The notes under the pieces are model-generated. The model saw only the letters and a list, made by a program, of their open reading frames with translations, did no database searches and was not told the DNA's origin. From assembly GCA_031969655.1 (NCBI GenBank), contig DALYJX010000061.1, positions 1 through 32,048 on the forward strand: a DNA stretch of 32,048 nucleotides. The letters are read 5' to 3'. The DNA is from Microseira sp003486305. GTDB taxonomy: Bacteria; Cyanobacteriota; Cyanobacteriia; Cyanobacteriales; Aerosakkonemataceae. Below, piece after piece: positions 21,953 to 30,006 of the stretch. The position numbers and the translations under genes were made by a program. Positions within the stretch are counted from its first letter, which is position 1. Every line of letters begins with the position of its first letter.

Positions 21953-23074
21953 CCGTTGAATGCTCGTCAATGCAGGTTGCAAGCGATCGCGCGATCGCTT
22001 ATTCTCCTCCCTAGTCCCCACCGTCAGGCGCAATCCTCCACCTGTATGCCGGATTAAAGTTCCTTGCGCTTTCAGTTGCTTCGCCAGATCTTTCTCATTC
22101 CCAGCACCAAGTCGCAGGAAAATAAAATTAGCCGCACTAGGCCAAACTTTAATCCCTGGATATTGGGCTAAATCGGCGATTAACTGCTCTCGTTCGTCTA
22201 GCATTTGACTCACAGATGCCAACAACTGTTGTCGATCTGAAAGTGCTACCATTGCAGCCGCTTGGGAAAAGCTGGGCAAGTTATAGGGTAAGCGAATTTT
22301 TTCTAAAGCAGCGATCAATTCGGGATGAGCGATCGCATATCCTACTCGATGGGCGGCTAAGCGAAATGCTTTAGAAAATGTCCGCAATACTACCCAATTA
22401 GGACGATTAGACAATTCCCCCACAACCGTATTTTGGCTAAATTCAAAATAAGCTTCGTCAATGACTACCAATATGCTTTCCGGTAAACTTCTGAGCCAGT
22501 CTAACTCGTTTGCGGTCAAAGCATTGGCGGTGGGCGAATTGGGGTGAACCGCGAAAACAACTCTAATCGGCGGATTCTCAGTTTGTGAGATCGCTTTTTG
22601 AGCCGCTGCTAGGTCAATTTCAAAGTTCGCTTCGCTTCTACCTACCGATACTACGGGAATCCCCAAAGTTTGAGCCAAAATTGCATACATCGAGAAGGTG
22701 GGATTGGCAACTAGAATCGACCCTTCTCCGCCCAAGCAGGTAGCAATTAACACCGAGCGAATCAATTCGTCAGAGCCATTACCGACGGAAATGCTATCCG
22801 GCGTGACTTGTGCTGGGGAAGCAGACTCGTTTACATAGTCAGCGATCGCTTGCTTAAGCGCAATATAAGCCCCATCTGGATAGCGATTGCTTTCGATTAT
22901 TTGCTCAAAAGTCAAACTCAGCTTTTGTTTTAACTCGAAGGGCAAATCAAACGGACTTTCATTAGTATCCAACCGATCCACCATGTCGGATGGGACGGGT
23001 TCTCCCGAAATACCGCCCGGATGGGGCGTGTAGGCAGTCAGTTGGGCAAGGTCTGAGCGAATATATGGCAGCAT
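21932..23074 (-). CDS. hisC: Histidinol-phosphate aminotransferase
   Basis: 380 residues from ATG 23074; the frame stays open 17 codons further, but those codons fall in a GGGGCGGGTTTT repeat. Type I PLP aminotransferase: RLDTNESPF near 34-42, GNGSDELI near 99-106, NPTFSMY, HPNSPTAN near 178, DEAYFEF near 206, PLP Lys235 in RTFSKAFRLAAHRVGY and the substrate Arg in IRHTGGGLRLTVG. It transfers the amino group from glutamate to imidazole-acetol phosphate in histidine synthesis. The tail is encoded over two overlapping HIP1 octamers, which may have reshaped KRSRDRL. Confidence 0.92.
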   Translation of the reverse strand: MLPYIRSDLAQLTAYTPHPGGISGEPVPSDMVDRLDTNESPFDLPFELKQKLSLTFEQIIESNRYPDGAYIALKQAIADYVNESASPAQVTPDSISVGNGSDELIRSVLIATCLGGEGSILVANPTFSMYAILAQTLGIPVVSVGRSEANFEIDLAAAQKAISQTENPPIRVVFAVHPNSPTANALTANELDWLRSLPESILVVIDEAYFEFSQNTVVGELSNRPNWVVLRTFSKAFRLAAHRVGYAIAHPELIAALEKIRLPYNLPSFSQAAAMVALSDRQQLLASVSQMLDEREQLIADLAQYPGIKVWPSAANFIFLRLGAGNEKDLAKQLKAQGTLIRHTGGGLRLTVGTREENKRSRDRLQPALTSIQRSSSGAI

Positions 23075-23087
23075 GTATTTTATTTTC

Positions 23088-23362
23088 GCTGATGTAGGGG
23101 CGGGTTTTACCAGCCATCTAGGCAATAATTGACAGTTTATCTAAACCCGCCCCGATGCTGATGTAGGGGCGGGTAATACCTGCCCATCTATGCCATAGCC
23201 TACAGCCTATCCAAACCCGCCCCGATGCAATAATTGATATCATATCCGGTTGCATCGGCATCGCACGGGGGGCGGGTTTAAAAACATATCTCGTGCTTCC
23301 ACTTAATTGTTGGTAAAACCTGCCCCTACAAGACGATATGACAGTTTATCTAAACCCGCCCC
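23088..23362. repeat. Tandem cluster of GGGGCGGGT inverted elements
   Basis: At least four alternating units: TGTAGGGGCGGGTTTTACC from 23093, TAAACCCGCCCCGATGC near 23140-23156, TGTAGGGGCGGGTAATACC near 23163-23181, CAAACCCGCCCCGATGC near 23213-23229, GGGGGGCGGGTTTA near 23267-23280 and GGTAAAACCTGCCCCTACA near 23312-23330. They fill the whole gap between the esterase and hisC genes. No gene is seen. Confidence 0.8.
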
Positions 23363-23365
23363 TTT

Positions 23366-24010
23366 TCAATTTGAAAGCTGGCAAAACGCCACAATAGCTT
23401 GCCAAATTTCCGGCAGGACGTTGTCGAGGGAATGATCGCTATCGAGTTCGATCAATTTGACCCAAGGACGCCCAGACGCGAAATTGCGGCTGCTTTCGAT
23501 TGGGATAACTTCATCTTGACTGCCGTGCAGAATTAATGTAGGAATCGGGCGGTTGAGTGGTTCGTTTTGGTAGGTTTGGGCATCTTGGATGAAGTCGTAA
23601 CTTAAAGGAAGCGATCGCTTCTCTCCATAGTGATAAACAGACAGATAACCCTCAGTTTGCCATTGGTTTAGGGTTTGTTCTCCCAAGCGGGGCAACCAAT
23701 GGCAGAGAAATTGCAACGCTGGGGCTAACAGTACCAGACGCTGGCACTGGGGTTGTCGCTGAGCCAGTATGGTTGCAGTCCAACCCCCCAAACTCGAACC
23801 GATGAGAGTCACTGGCGTGGGTGGGGGTGGAAATTCTGCTTCAACTTGACGCAGCTGTCGGGTGATAGTGAGGTGGGAAAAATCGCCTTGATTGAGGTCG
23901 GGAAGTAACAGGGGAATTTGCAGAGAAGAAAAGCGCTCGAGCAGATAGAAGGCTTTAGCCGACTGAGGACTCGAAGCAAATCCGTGCAGATAAATGAAAG
24001 CTTGGGGCAT
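23366..24010 (-). CDS. YqiA/YcfP-type alpha/beta hydrolase
   Basis: 214 residues. It begins MPQAFIYLHGFASSPQSAKA, the oxyanion-hole HGF motif of the family. The nucleophile elbow is GSSLGG with Ser73, the acid is probably Asp in HGSQDEVIP, and the base is His in DSDHSLDN near the end. This is the short esterase fold of YqiA/UPF0227 proteins, without a cap domain. Esterase activity on short acyl substrates is expected; the natural substrate is unknown. It is soluble with no signal peptide. Its start lies only seven bases from the 24018-24214 inverted-repeat element, which must therefore contain or separate its promoter. Confidence 0.88.
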   Translation of the reverse strand: MPQAFIYLHGFASSPQSAKAFYLLERFSSLQIPLLLPDLNQGDFSHLTITRQLRQVEAEFPPPPTPVTLIGSSLGGWTATILAQRQPQCQRLVLLAPALQFLCHWLPRLGEQTLNQWQTEGYLSVYHYGEKRSLPLSYDFIQDAQTYQNEPLNRPIPTLILHGSQDEVIPIESSRNFASGRPWVKLIELDSDHSLDNVLPEIWQAIVAFCQLSN

Positions 24011-24017
24011 GGGGGAA

Positions 24018-24214
24018 GGTGTACTCTTGTGCTCTTGTGCAGAGGACTCTTGAAGTATAAGTAATAACTCAAGTTGCTAGTTATAACTTGTAACAGCGCT
24101 AATTGCTAATTGGCTTAACAGGCTTTTGCCTTCTGGAAAAGTAGCCATTAGCCATTAACCATTAGCCATTAGCCATTACCGCATCTCACCTGCACAAGAG
24201 CACAAGAGCACACC
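24018..24214. mobile_element. Candidate MITE-like element with 25-bp terminal inverted repeats
   Basis: GGTGTACTCTTGTGCTCTTG (to 24042) at the left and the complement of GGTGTGCTCTTGTGCTCTTG at the right (24190-24214) match at 24 of 25 positions. They enclose 147 bases with no open frame but with a heptamer array. Terminal inverted repeats around a short non-coding body suggest a MITE. No target-site duplication is evident, so a large hairpin or a repeat-driven origin is possible. Confidence 0.5.
24142..24176. repeat. Heptamer tandem array (TAGCCAT)5
   Basis: Five tandem copies of TAGCCAT, the third reading TAACCAT, lie inside the inverted-repeat element. Same class as the arrays at 183-293 and 14877-14918, with a different heptamer. 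Confidence 0.85.
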
Positions 24215-24227
24215 CCGATAACAAGCA

Positions 24228-24698
24228 TCATCTCATCCTGCGATCGCGAAAATTTTGCCGTCTGTGGGTCATGCGTTCGGCGAGTTGACGGCGTTGCTCT
24301 GGGGTCAGGACTTCTCGCATTTCCAGCATAATTTCAAATCTTACCTGAGCCAGCTGCTGTCTTAAGGATTGAACTTGATTGTGTTTAGCGCGGATTTGGT
24401 TTGAATCGACGTTACTTGCCATTAACTGTTGCAATTCGGTTTCAGCTTGGCGCAAAGCTTGAGTGCGTTGGGAGATTTGGTTTTGGTAGCGCGAGCGAAT
24501 CGCCTGCATTCGCTGCATTTGATCCGGCGTCAGGTTTAATTCCCCAATCCAGCTTTGCATTCCTCGATCTGGTCGATTTGGTCTTCCTTCGTTTTGGGCG
24601 ATTGCTGGCGGCAATAAGGCATCTGGTACGGCTAAGGCAGATGCACCATCTAGAGTAATGCTCAAAACAGTTACAACAAAAGCTAAACGCAGCCACAT
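24228..24698 (-). CDS. Spy/CpxP-like periplasmic protein
   Basis: 156 residues. A signal peptide runs from MWLRLAFVVTVLSITL to about residue 34 (PAIA-QNEG). The mature part is a long charged helix bundle with two LTxxQ motifs, LTPDQMQRM near 56-64 and LTPEQRRQL near 131-139, the mark of the Spy/CpxP family. Such proteins are ATP-independent chaperones or stress sensors in the periplasm. It ends an operon with an ECF sigma factor and a putative anti-sigma factor, so it may be the third regulator of that system, as CpxP-like (heavy-metal resistance-type) sensors are elsewhere. Confidence 0.82.
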   Translation of the reverse strand: MWLRLAFVVTVLSITLDGASALAVPDALLPPAIAQNEGRPNRPDRGMQSWIGELNLTPDQMQRMQAIRSRYQNQISQRTQALRQAETELQQLMASNVDSNQIRAKHNQVQSLRQQLAQVRFEIMLEMREVLTPEQRRQLAERMTHRRQNFRDRRMR

Positions 24699-24731
24699 AC
24701 AACTTATTTCCTTTGAGAATCTGTATGGTTG

Positions 24732-25061
24732 TTAGTCATAGAGTTCTGCATCGCTGGGTTCGCTAGTCGGCTCAAAATCTTCCCAGGTGTTTTCTAGAAA
24801 TGCTTCTATACTGGCTAGTTCCGCAGCCGAAGGTTTTGGCTGCATCAGCAGACTTGTGCTTCCCCAAGCAATCAACAAGCTAGCGACGATGGCTGATGGT
24901 ATCAGCCATTGTCGCCGGTGGGGGAAAGTTTTGGTATGGGGCGAAGCTGCTACGGCAGCCATAATCCGTTGCTCCAAATCCGGTGCAGGGGATGGAGGGA
25001 CTTGGCGATGTTGCCGCAAAAAATCTACCAAGCGATCGCTATCTGTTGGCGGCTGACTCAT
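24732..25061 (-). CDS. Putative anti-sigma factor, single-pass membrane
   Basis: 109 residues. A cytoplasmic N-terminal half (SDRLVDFLRQHRQVPP, LEQRIMAAVAAS) is followed by one membrane helix at about 51-73 (WLIPSAIVASLLIAWGS) and a short acidic outer tail ENTWEDFEPTSEPSDAELYD. There is no zinc HxxxCxxC motif. Its start overlaps the ECF sigma gene by four bases (25058-25061), the usual sigma/anti-sigma coupling, and this position is the main ground for the call. The Spy-like gene follows after 33 bases. Confidence 0.7.
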   Translation of the reverse strand: MSQPPTDSDRLVDFLRQHRQVPPSPAPDLEQRIMAAVAASPHTKTFPHRRQWLIPSAIVASLLIAWGSTSLLMQPKPSAAELASIEAFLENTWEDFEPTSEPSDAELYD

Positions 25062-25633
25062 AATTGGACTCCTTGTGCTTCTAAAAATTGCCGCATGGCT
25101 GCACGGGCATGGAACAGGCGAGACTTCACCGTCCCGACTGGAATTCCCAAAATTTGAGCTACCTCTTTTTGAGGTAGTTCTTCTAGATCGTGCAGTACCA
25201 GTACGGCTCGATGCTCTAGTTTGATCTGTTGTAATCCCCGTTGTACCAGGTCTTGATAGTGCAGGTGCATCAAGTCAGGGGCAGGGAATAGCTTGGTGCG
25301 ATCGCCAATCAGTTTTGCCTCTTGGCAGCGCTGTTGCCCTAACTGCCGCCGCCGATCCGAAGCTACGTTCCAAGTGATGCGATACAGCCAGGTAGAAAAT
25401 TGAGTTGCCTGCCGCAGATGGGGCAATCCTTTCCAAGCTCGCAAAAAAACTTCTTGCACCAGATCGTCGAGCAATGATGCCCCGCACAGCCGGTACAGCG
25501 AGTACCTGACTCGCTGTTGGTAGCGCTGGTAGAGTTGTCGAAAACAATCCTTGTTTCCCTGCAAGCATTGTTCGACTAGGTACGAGTCGGACTGCTGTTG
25601 GGCTGATGCATCTACCTTTGGTATTACTGACAC
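25058..25633 (-). CDS. ECF-type RNA polymerase sigma factor
   Basis: 191 residues. The start is GTG 25633, preceded by GAGG about 13 bases upstream. Region 2 covers about 28-100 (LYQRYQQRVRYSLYRL, DDLVQEVFLRAWKGL, FSTWLYRITWNVASDRRRQ). Region 4 covers about 130-185 (LEHRAVLVLHDLEELPQKEV and GIPVGTVKSRLFHARAAMRQ). Group 4 sigma factors of this kind direct RNA polymerase to envelope-stress promoters and are held by a membrane anti-sigma factor, here probably the overlapping gene. It faces away from the PEP-CTERM cluster. Confidence 0.92.
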   Translation of the reverse strand: MSVIPKVDASAQQQSDSYLVEQCLQGNKDCFRQLYQRYQQRVRYSLYRLCGASLLDDLVQEVFLRAWKGLPHLRQATQFSTWLYRITWNVASDRRRQLGQQRCQEAKLIGDRTKLFPAPDLMHLHYQDLVQRGLQQIKLEHRAVLVLHDLEELPQKEVAQILGIPVGTVKSRLFHARAAMRQFLEAQGVQL

Positions 25634-26105
25634 CTGTCGATTTTCCTCACCCTGAGAGGGATTTCTGATTGTTTTAGACCGAGTAAGCAGAAGAAAGGTT
25701 CAAAAATATGGATATGGCGCCGAAAAAAACCCCTAAATTTTTCCCCCGCTCTGTTGTCTTTCTCTTTTCTTCTATTTTTGTCTGTGCTTTATCCAACGTT
25801 CATAAAACCATTAGGCTAGAGTATCGTCTAAAATCTAGTTCTTGCAAGGCTTTTGGCGTTTTTTTAGATTTTTTATGCAATTGTCTATGTAATGTTTACG
25901 TAAAGTTTCGTAGGAATAATTGGCTAGTGCCGTACCCGATCGGCTAAATTTTTACGTATAAATCCGGATTTTTAACCTGGGCTAAATTAAAAACTTTATG
26001 AAGATATACTTATGATTCAGCTATATTGATGAGCTGTTGTGACAAGAAAGCTCAATTTCAGCGTTTTTACGCGGGTAACATGCGTTTTTTAGGAGAAAGA
26101 TTTTG
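25634..26105. promoter_or_regulatory. Divergent intergenic region, sigma operon / PEP-CTERM gene
   Basis: 470 AT-rich bases. The block CTTTATG at 25994-26000 with TTGATGAG at 26026-26033 recurs, with similar spacing, upstream of the other three PEP-CTERM genes (see findings). AGGAGA at 26091-26096 is the ribosome binding site of the gene at 26106. No gene is seen. Confidence 0.45.
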
Positions 26106-26903
26106 ATGGCAACTTCTGAGCCTGTCAAGAAATTACTCCCTCAATCCTTGATGGTATTGAGCGCAGTTGCGGCTACAACTTGGAGCGCAACTCCCGTCGC
26201 GGCTTTGCAAATTTTCTTCGGTCAAGACGCGGGCTTAGGTAAAGATACTCGCTTGGTTAACCGTCCCAATGCGGATGCGGCGAGCGATCGCTTTCTATCT
26301 CACTTGGTGGATGTAAAAACCGAAGACTTCGATAATTTCCGATCTGGATGCTATGACGATCTATTTGTCAACATCTCAAAGACAGATAGCGTAACTCTTC
26401 AAGGAAAAGGATGCATCAGGAATTTTCCTACGGGTACTAATGGCGCTGGACGTTACCCGCTCTCCGGCAACAAGTATTGGGACACTTTTAGTAATTTTTC
26501 GATTATTCTGCAACAGCCAGTGGCAGCTTTAGGTTTCTACGCTACCGATATCGGCGATTTTAAGGGTAATCTCACCCTGACGCTCAAAAACGATACCACC
26601 GCCACCACGCTCACCATTCCCAGTACCCCCAATTGCCCAGATGGCTTGATTAACTGCCAAGATGGTTCGGTACTTTATTTTGGCGTTATTGCCCAAACTC
26701 CGTCGGAATATTTCACCGAAGTCATCTTTGGTAACCTCGGACAAATGGGGGATTTTTTCGGTTTCGATAACCTAAGTATTGGCAGTGTTAAAATTCAGCC
26801 ACCACCACCCCCAAAGGCGATTCCAGAAGGGAATTCTGCGTTAGCTACCTTAGCCTTTGGTGTTGTTGGGGTAGGTTACCATGTTTGGCTGAAACGGAAT
26901 TGA
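26106..26903 (+). CDS. PEP-CTERM-like exported protein, paralogue of 29191-30006
   Basis: 265 residues from ATG 26106, with AGGAGA nine bases upstream. A signal peptide ends near VAA-LQIF, about residue 34. The mature domain is beta-rich: LQIFFGQDAGLG, FDNFRSGC, GFYATDIGDF, DGSVLYFGVIAQ, FFGFDNLSIGS. The tail has PPPPPKAIPEGNSALATL, a hydrophobic helix and KRN. That is the layout of the PEP-CTERM sorting signal, but Pro-Glu-Gly replaces Pro-Glu-Pro. Such proteins are cut and anchored or released by exosortase. The stop codon touches the right-end hairpin of an IS remnant, so the last residues may have been altered. Confidence 0.82.
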   Translation: MATSEPVKKLLPQSLMVLSAVAATTWSATPVAALQIFFGQDAGLGKDTRLVNRPNADAASDRFLSHLVDVKTEDFDNFRSGCYDDLFVNISKTDSVTLQGKGCIRNFPTGTNGAGRYPLSGNKYWDTFSNFSIILQQPVAALGFYATDIGDFKGNLTLTLKNDTTATTLTIPSTPNCPDGLINCQDGSVLYFGVIAQTPSEYFTEVIFGNLGQMGDFFGFDNLSIGSVKIQPPPPPKAIPEGNSALATLAFGVVGVGYHVWLKRN

Positions 26904-27048
26904 TACTCCCCGGACTCGCATTCGCGGGGATTCTTCCTTCACCGAAGGATGCCTCACTCTCGGCAGTACCCAAGCTTTGTCTTACTCTTTCTCCAGAAGC
27001 TACCGAGGTATGCCCTACCTCTAAAATTCGTAAACCTTCATCAATCAA
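26904..27048 (-). mobile_element. IS200/IS605-type right end with tnpB tail remnant
   Basis: The minus-strand frame reads RILEVGHTSVASGERVRQSL and then GTAESEASFGEGRIP, which resembles the C-terminal tail of TnpB after the zinc-finger DxN motif (NIL-x-x-GH-x-x-x-A-x-GE-x-VR). It is followed by AATCCCCGCGAATGCG and CGGGGAGT, a hairpin like the right end of IS200/IS605 elements. The rest of tnpB and the left end are missing. In intact elements this 3' part of tnpB plus the right end also encodes the omega-RNA scaffold. Confidence 0.5.
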
Positions 27049-27624
27049 CAGAATGTGCGAAAACTGACATTGAGCCGTTGCGATCGCTTCAGTGTCAGTT
27101 CTCAGCCCAACCTCATACCATACTTAAAGCTTAATAATGTAATCAAAATTACTGTTTACTCAAACTTCACAAAAAATTTACAAAATTTAGTGAATTGTGT
27201 TTTTTAAATCAAGATGCAATTGGGAAAGGAAACTTTCTCAGGGGGGAGCTTTCGTATAATCCTATAGCGACCATTTAATTATTGGTTCAAAAATTTTATT
27301 TAACCTTCACAAAGGCCAGCTTTATTAAGTTTTTTGGTAAAGATGGGCTAAAACTACGGACAGGACTGAAGCAGATGTGCCAAATTGTTTTCAGTGAGAA
27401 CTCGAAAATGAGCGTAAGATTAACAAACTCAGTAATCTTACGAGAACACAGGTTTTTAGCATCTACGGATACAAAAGTTTTAGCAATCGGTCGTGAGACA
27501 GAGCTACAAAACGCTTGCGGCAATCCAAGTGAGTGGAGCGACTTTCAATAGCTACGCTTGCCCCAGTTAGTTAGGCGCATTCCCACTGTAAATATCGGCC
27601 TATTTAGAGGCAGGAATGATTTTT
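27049..27624. other. Intergenic upstream of the second PEP-CTERM gene
   Basis: AT-rich, no convincing gene. It contains the recurring block CTTCACAAAG at 27305-27314 with TTGGTAAAGATGG at 27334-27346. AGGAA at 27612-27616 is the likely ribosome binding site for ATG 27625. Confidence 0.45.
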
Positions 27625-28368
27625 ATGGCAATCTCAACAGTAATGAAGAAGTTATTAATGGCTACTGCTGGAGGTGTATTTATCGCTCTGGCAGTAACAG
27701 ACAAGGTAGAGGCAATTGCATTGAACGGGCAAAGTTTGGATCTGCCTGAGAGCGAAGAGTTAAGTATTTCTTTTGGGCGATTCGCTGCGACGCCAGAGCC
27801 ACAGTTACCAGCTATTGCTGACGCACGAGCGATGCAAAGCAATATCGTCTTCGGCGGCGCTTGGTATCAATTCAGTTTTGGTGAGGTAGGAAAAGATGCC
27901 AAAGGTTGCTCTCCTGCCGATCCTTTTGCCCCATCCTGTACGCCAAGTTCAGCCGGAAACTCTGAGTTTGCAGGTGCTTCGCCTTGGGAATTTGAAGTTG
28001 GAGCAGCTGGAGCTATTTTAAAAGTAACCGATGCCTTTTTCCGCGGCGATCGGTTCGATATCTTCAACTTTGATAGTTTGATCGGAACAACTTCCACACC
28101 TTCCATAGGGGGCGGCTGCGGAGACAACCCCGATACCTGCTTCGCAGATCCCTTGATTAGTAAAGGTGCGTTCAATCTCGCACCGGGACAGTACTCGCTC
28201 CGCATCGTTCCGACCAAAAGTCCCTTCGGGAGCGGTGCAGCTTACTTTCGCCTAGATGAGGTTGAAGTGAAGGAAGTCCCCGAACCTGCTGCGGTCTTGG
28301 GTTTATTGGCCTTTGGCGCCATCGGTGTCGCCAACAGACTCAAGCGCAAACCGCAGCGCCACCAGTAG
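27625..28368 (+). CDS. PEP-CTERM sorting-domain protein
   Basis: 247 residues from ATG 27625, chosen because MAISTVMKKLLMATAGGVFI aligns with the start of the fourth gene (MAISTVLQKFSMATVGAAFI). The signal peptide ends near VEA-IAL, about residue 30. The mature part is a single domain with GGAWYQFSFGEVGKDA and SPWEFEVGAAGAILKVTDAF, resembling cyanobacterial domains of unknown function; two Cys pairs may form disulfides. The C-terminal signal is VPEPAAVLGLLAFGAIG followed by RLKRK, a canonical PEP-CTERM motif. It should be exported and processed by exosortase at the cell surface. Confidence 0.88.
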   Translation: MAISTVMKKLLMATAGGVFIALAVTDKVEAIALNGQSLDLPESEELSISFGRFAATPEPQLPAIADARAMQSNIVFGGAWYQFSFGEVGKDAKGCSPADPFAPSCTPSSAGNSEFAGASPWEFEVGAAGAILKVTDAFFRGDRFDIFNFDSLIGTTSTPSIGGGCGDNPDTCFADPLISKGAFNLAPGQYSLRIVPTKSPFGSGAAYFRLDEVEVKEVPEPAAVLGLLAFGAIGVANRLKRKPQRHQ

Positions 28369-29190
28369 ACCTGGGCGTCAAGAGGGATTCGCTCATCTAC
28401 TGCGAAGTAGCACAGCAACACAGATACGTTGATTTCAAGGTTGAAGAGAGATCGCGCTGTGCTACCAAAACATCATACTGCTGTAGTATTTTTACTGAAT
28501 TATGCGAATGCCGCTTCAGTAAAATTATGTATAAGCACTTGATGCCGCCCTAAAATCTAGCTAATTTATACGTATTATTTCGTAGTTATATTCGGGTTTA
28601 AATTCAGATCAAGTCTGATTTAGTAAGTGTCTTTACTGAGACGAAACAGCCACGATCAAAACTGCTTTGAGCATTTTTTAAACCAATCGACTTTGATCTG
28701 GGACTCAGATTATGATCGAGTAAAATTGCCCCTGTCAATTTACTTAACTTAAACTTTACAAAAATACTGGTGTTTTATATTTTATTGATGAAGATAACTC
28801 GGAAGAATTGATAAATATAACGAGATTATGGCAGAGTTTGATAAGTAATAACTCGGCACTGAGCCAAGTTATTAGCCAGAACCTTTACAAGTAAGAAGGG
28901 CTGGATAACATTTTACGGGAAGCATCTCAGCTACCGACTTATGTAAGTTTCGCGATTAGATTAACTTTATAAGTAATATCACGACTTACATATTTTTAGC
29001 ATTTACCAATAACTAATTAATTGCTGATGCCTTGAGGTAAGGCTCTCCAATCGCGTCGCTTTAGCGATATACCTCCCTTCGACTAAGCGTGAAGCGTTCG
29101 CTCTCGCGGGGCGGATGCGCTTAGCTATCGCGTGAGGGAACCGCAGTTTTTTCGCAACTCCAATGTCCAAGACACTTAACTATAGGATCT
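28369..29190. other. Intergenic upstream of the third PEP-CTERM gene
   Basis: 820 bases, no convincing gene. An inverted repeat GTAGCACAGC (28407-28416) and GCTGTGCTAC (28456-28465) lies past the second gene. The recurring block is CTTTACAAAA at 28754-28763 with TTGATGAAGATAACTC at 28785-28800. A HIP1-type dispersed repeat occupies about 29050-29145. Confidence 0.5.
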
Positions 29191-30006
29191 ATGGCTATTT
29201 TCAGCTGGGTTAAAAAATTTAGTCAGCTATCTTTAATGGTCGGGGCTGCTGCTGCGGTCATCGGAGTTACCGTTCCGACTCATGCCTACACTATCTTTTT
29301 TGGGGAAGATTTAAATAACAGTCCTAATATCCCGCTTCGGAGCTTTCCGAATCCACAAACAGCCGAAGCCAATTTCCTATCTAGGTTAACGAACACAGGG
29401 ATTGAAACCTTTGAGAGTTTTACTCCAACAACTGGGGGTCGATTGACTTTAACTTCCCAAAGCGGTATAGCAGCAACGCTTCATGGGAGCGGATCTATAG
29501 TCAGCGTACCTCCGGGTACAACTAACGGACTGGGTCGTTACTCTATTTACGGGCGCAACTTTTGGGAAGCCAATGCGGACTGGGGTCAATTCTGGATTAC
29601 ATTCAATCAAACAGTAGCGGCTTTCGGCTTCTACGGCATAGACATTGGCGATTTTGGGGGTCAGCTCGTCCTGAATCTTGGAGGAGGTAGGATGACACAA
29701 CTGACTGTCCCCAACACGATTGGTCGCACTGGGAGTACTGATGGCTCGGTGCTTTACTTTGGGATAATTGCTGACAACCGTGAAGAATACTTCACCAGCA
29801 TATTATTTAATATGTCTACTGGACAAGGCGATGTTTTTGCCTTCGATAACATGACCTTTGGAAGCATTGAGGAGGTTATTCCAAGTGATGTATCGATTGG
29901 AGAACCGAAAGTAGCGATTCCGGAATCTTCTTCGGTGTTTGGTGCGATCGCATTAGGTGCAATCGGCGCTACTTCGCTGCTTTTACGCCAACGGCAACGC
30001 AGATAG
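29191..30006 (+). CDS. PEP-CTERM-like exported protein, paralogue of 26106-26903
   Basis: 271 residues. The signal peptide ends near THA-YTIF, about residue 32. The mature domain follows the first PEP-CTERM protein motif by motif: YTIFFGEDLNNSP, ETFESFTP, GFYGIDIGDFGG, DGSVLYFGIIAD, EEYFTSILF and DVFAFDNMTFGS. The C-terminal signal is AIPESSSVFGAIALGAIG followed by a basic RQRQRR tail; the third residue of PEP is Ser. It lacks the Cys residues of its paralogue. Probably a surface or periplasmic protein of unknown function. Confidence 0.85.
   Translation: MAIFSWVKKFSQLSLMVGAAAAVIGVTVPTHAYTIFFGEDLNNSPNIPLRSFPNPQTAEANFLSRLTNTGIETFESFTPTTGGRLTLTSQSGIAATLHGSGSIVSVPPGTTNGLGRYSIYGRNFWEANADWGQFWITFNQTVAAFGFYGIDIGDFGGQLVLNLGGGRMTQLTVPNTIGRTGSTDGSVLYFGIIADNREEYFTSILFNMSTGQGDVFAFDNMTFGSIEEVIPSDVSIGEPKVAIPESSSVFGAIALGAIGATSLLLRQRQRR

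Noticed and set aside
183..24176. CRISPR array.
   Set aside because: The short repeats are contiguous 7-mers or inverted GC-rich units; there is no regular repeat of 24-40 bases with unique spacers and no cas gene.
27282..27551. 89-codon plus-strand frame upstream of the second PEP-CTERM gene.
   Set aside because: No family resemblance, a non-ATG start, and it covers the shared upstream block, so it is more likely leader sequence.
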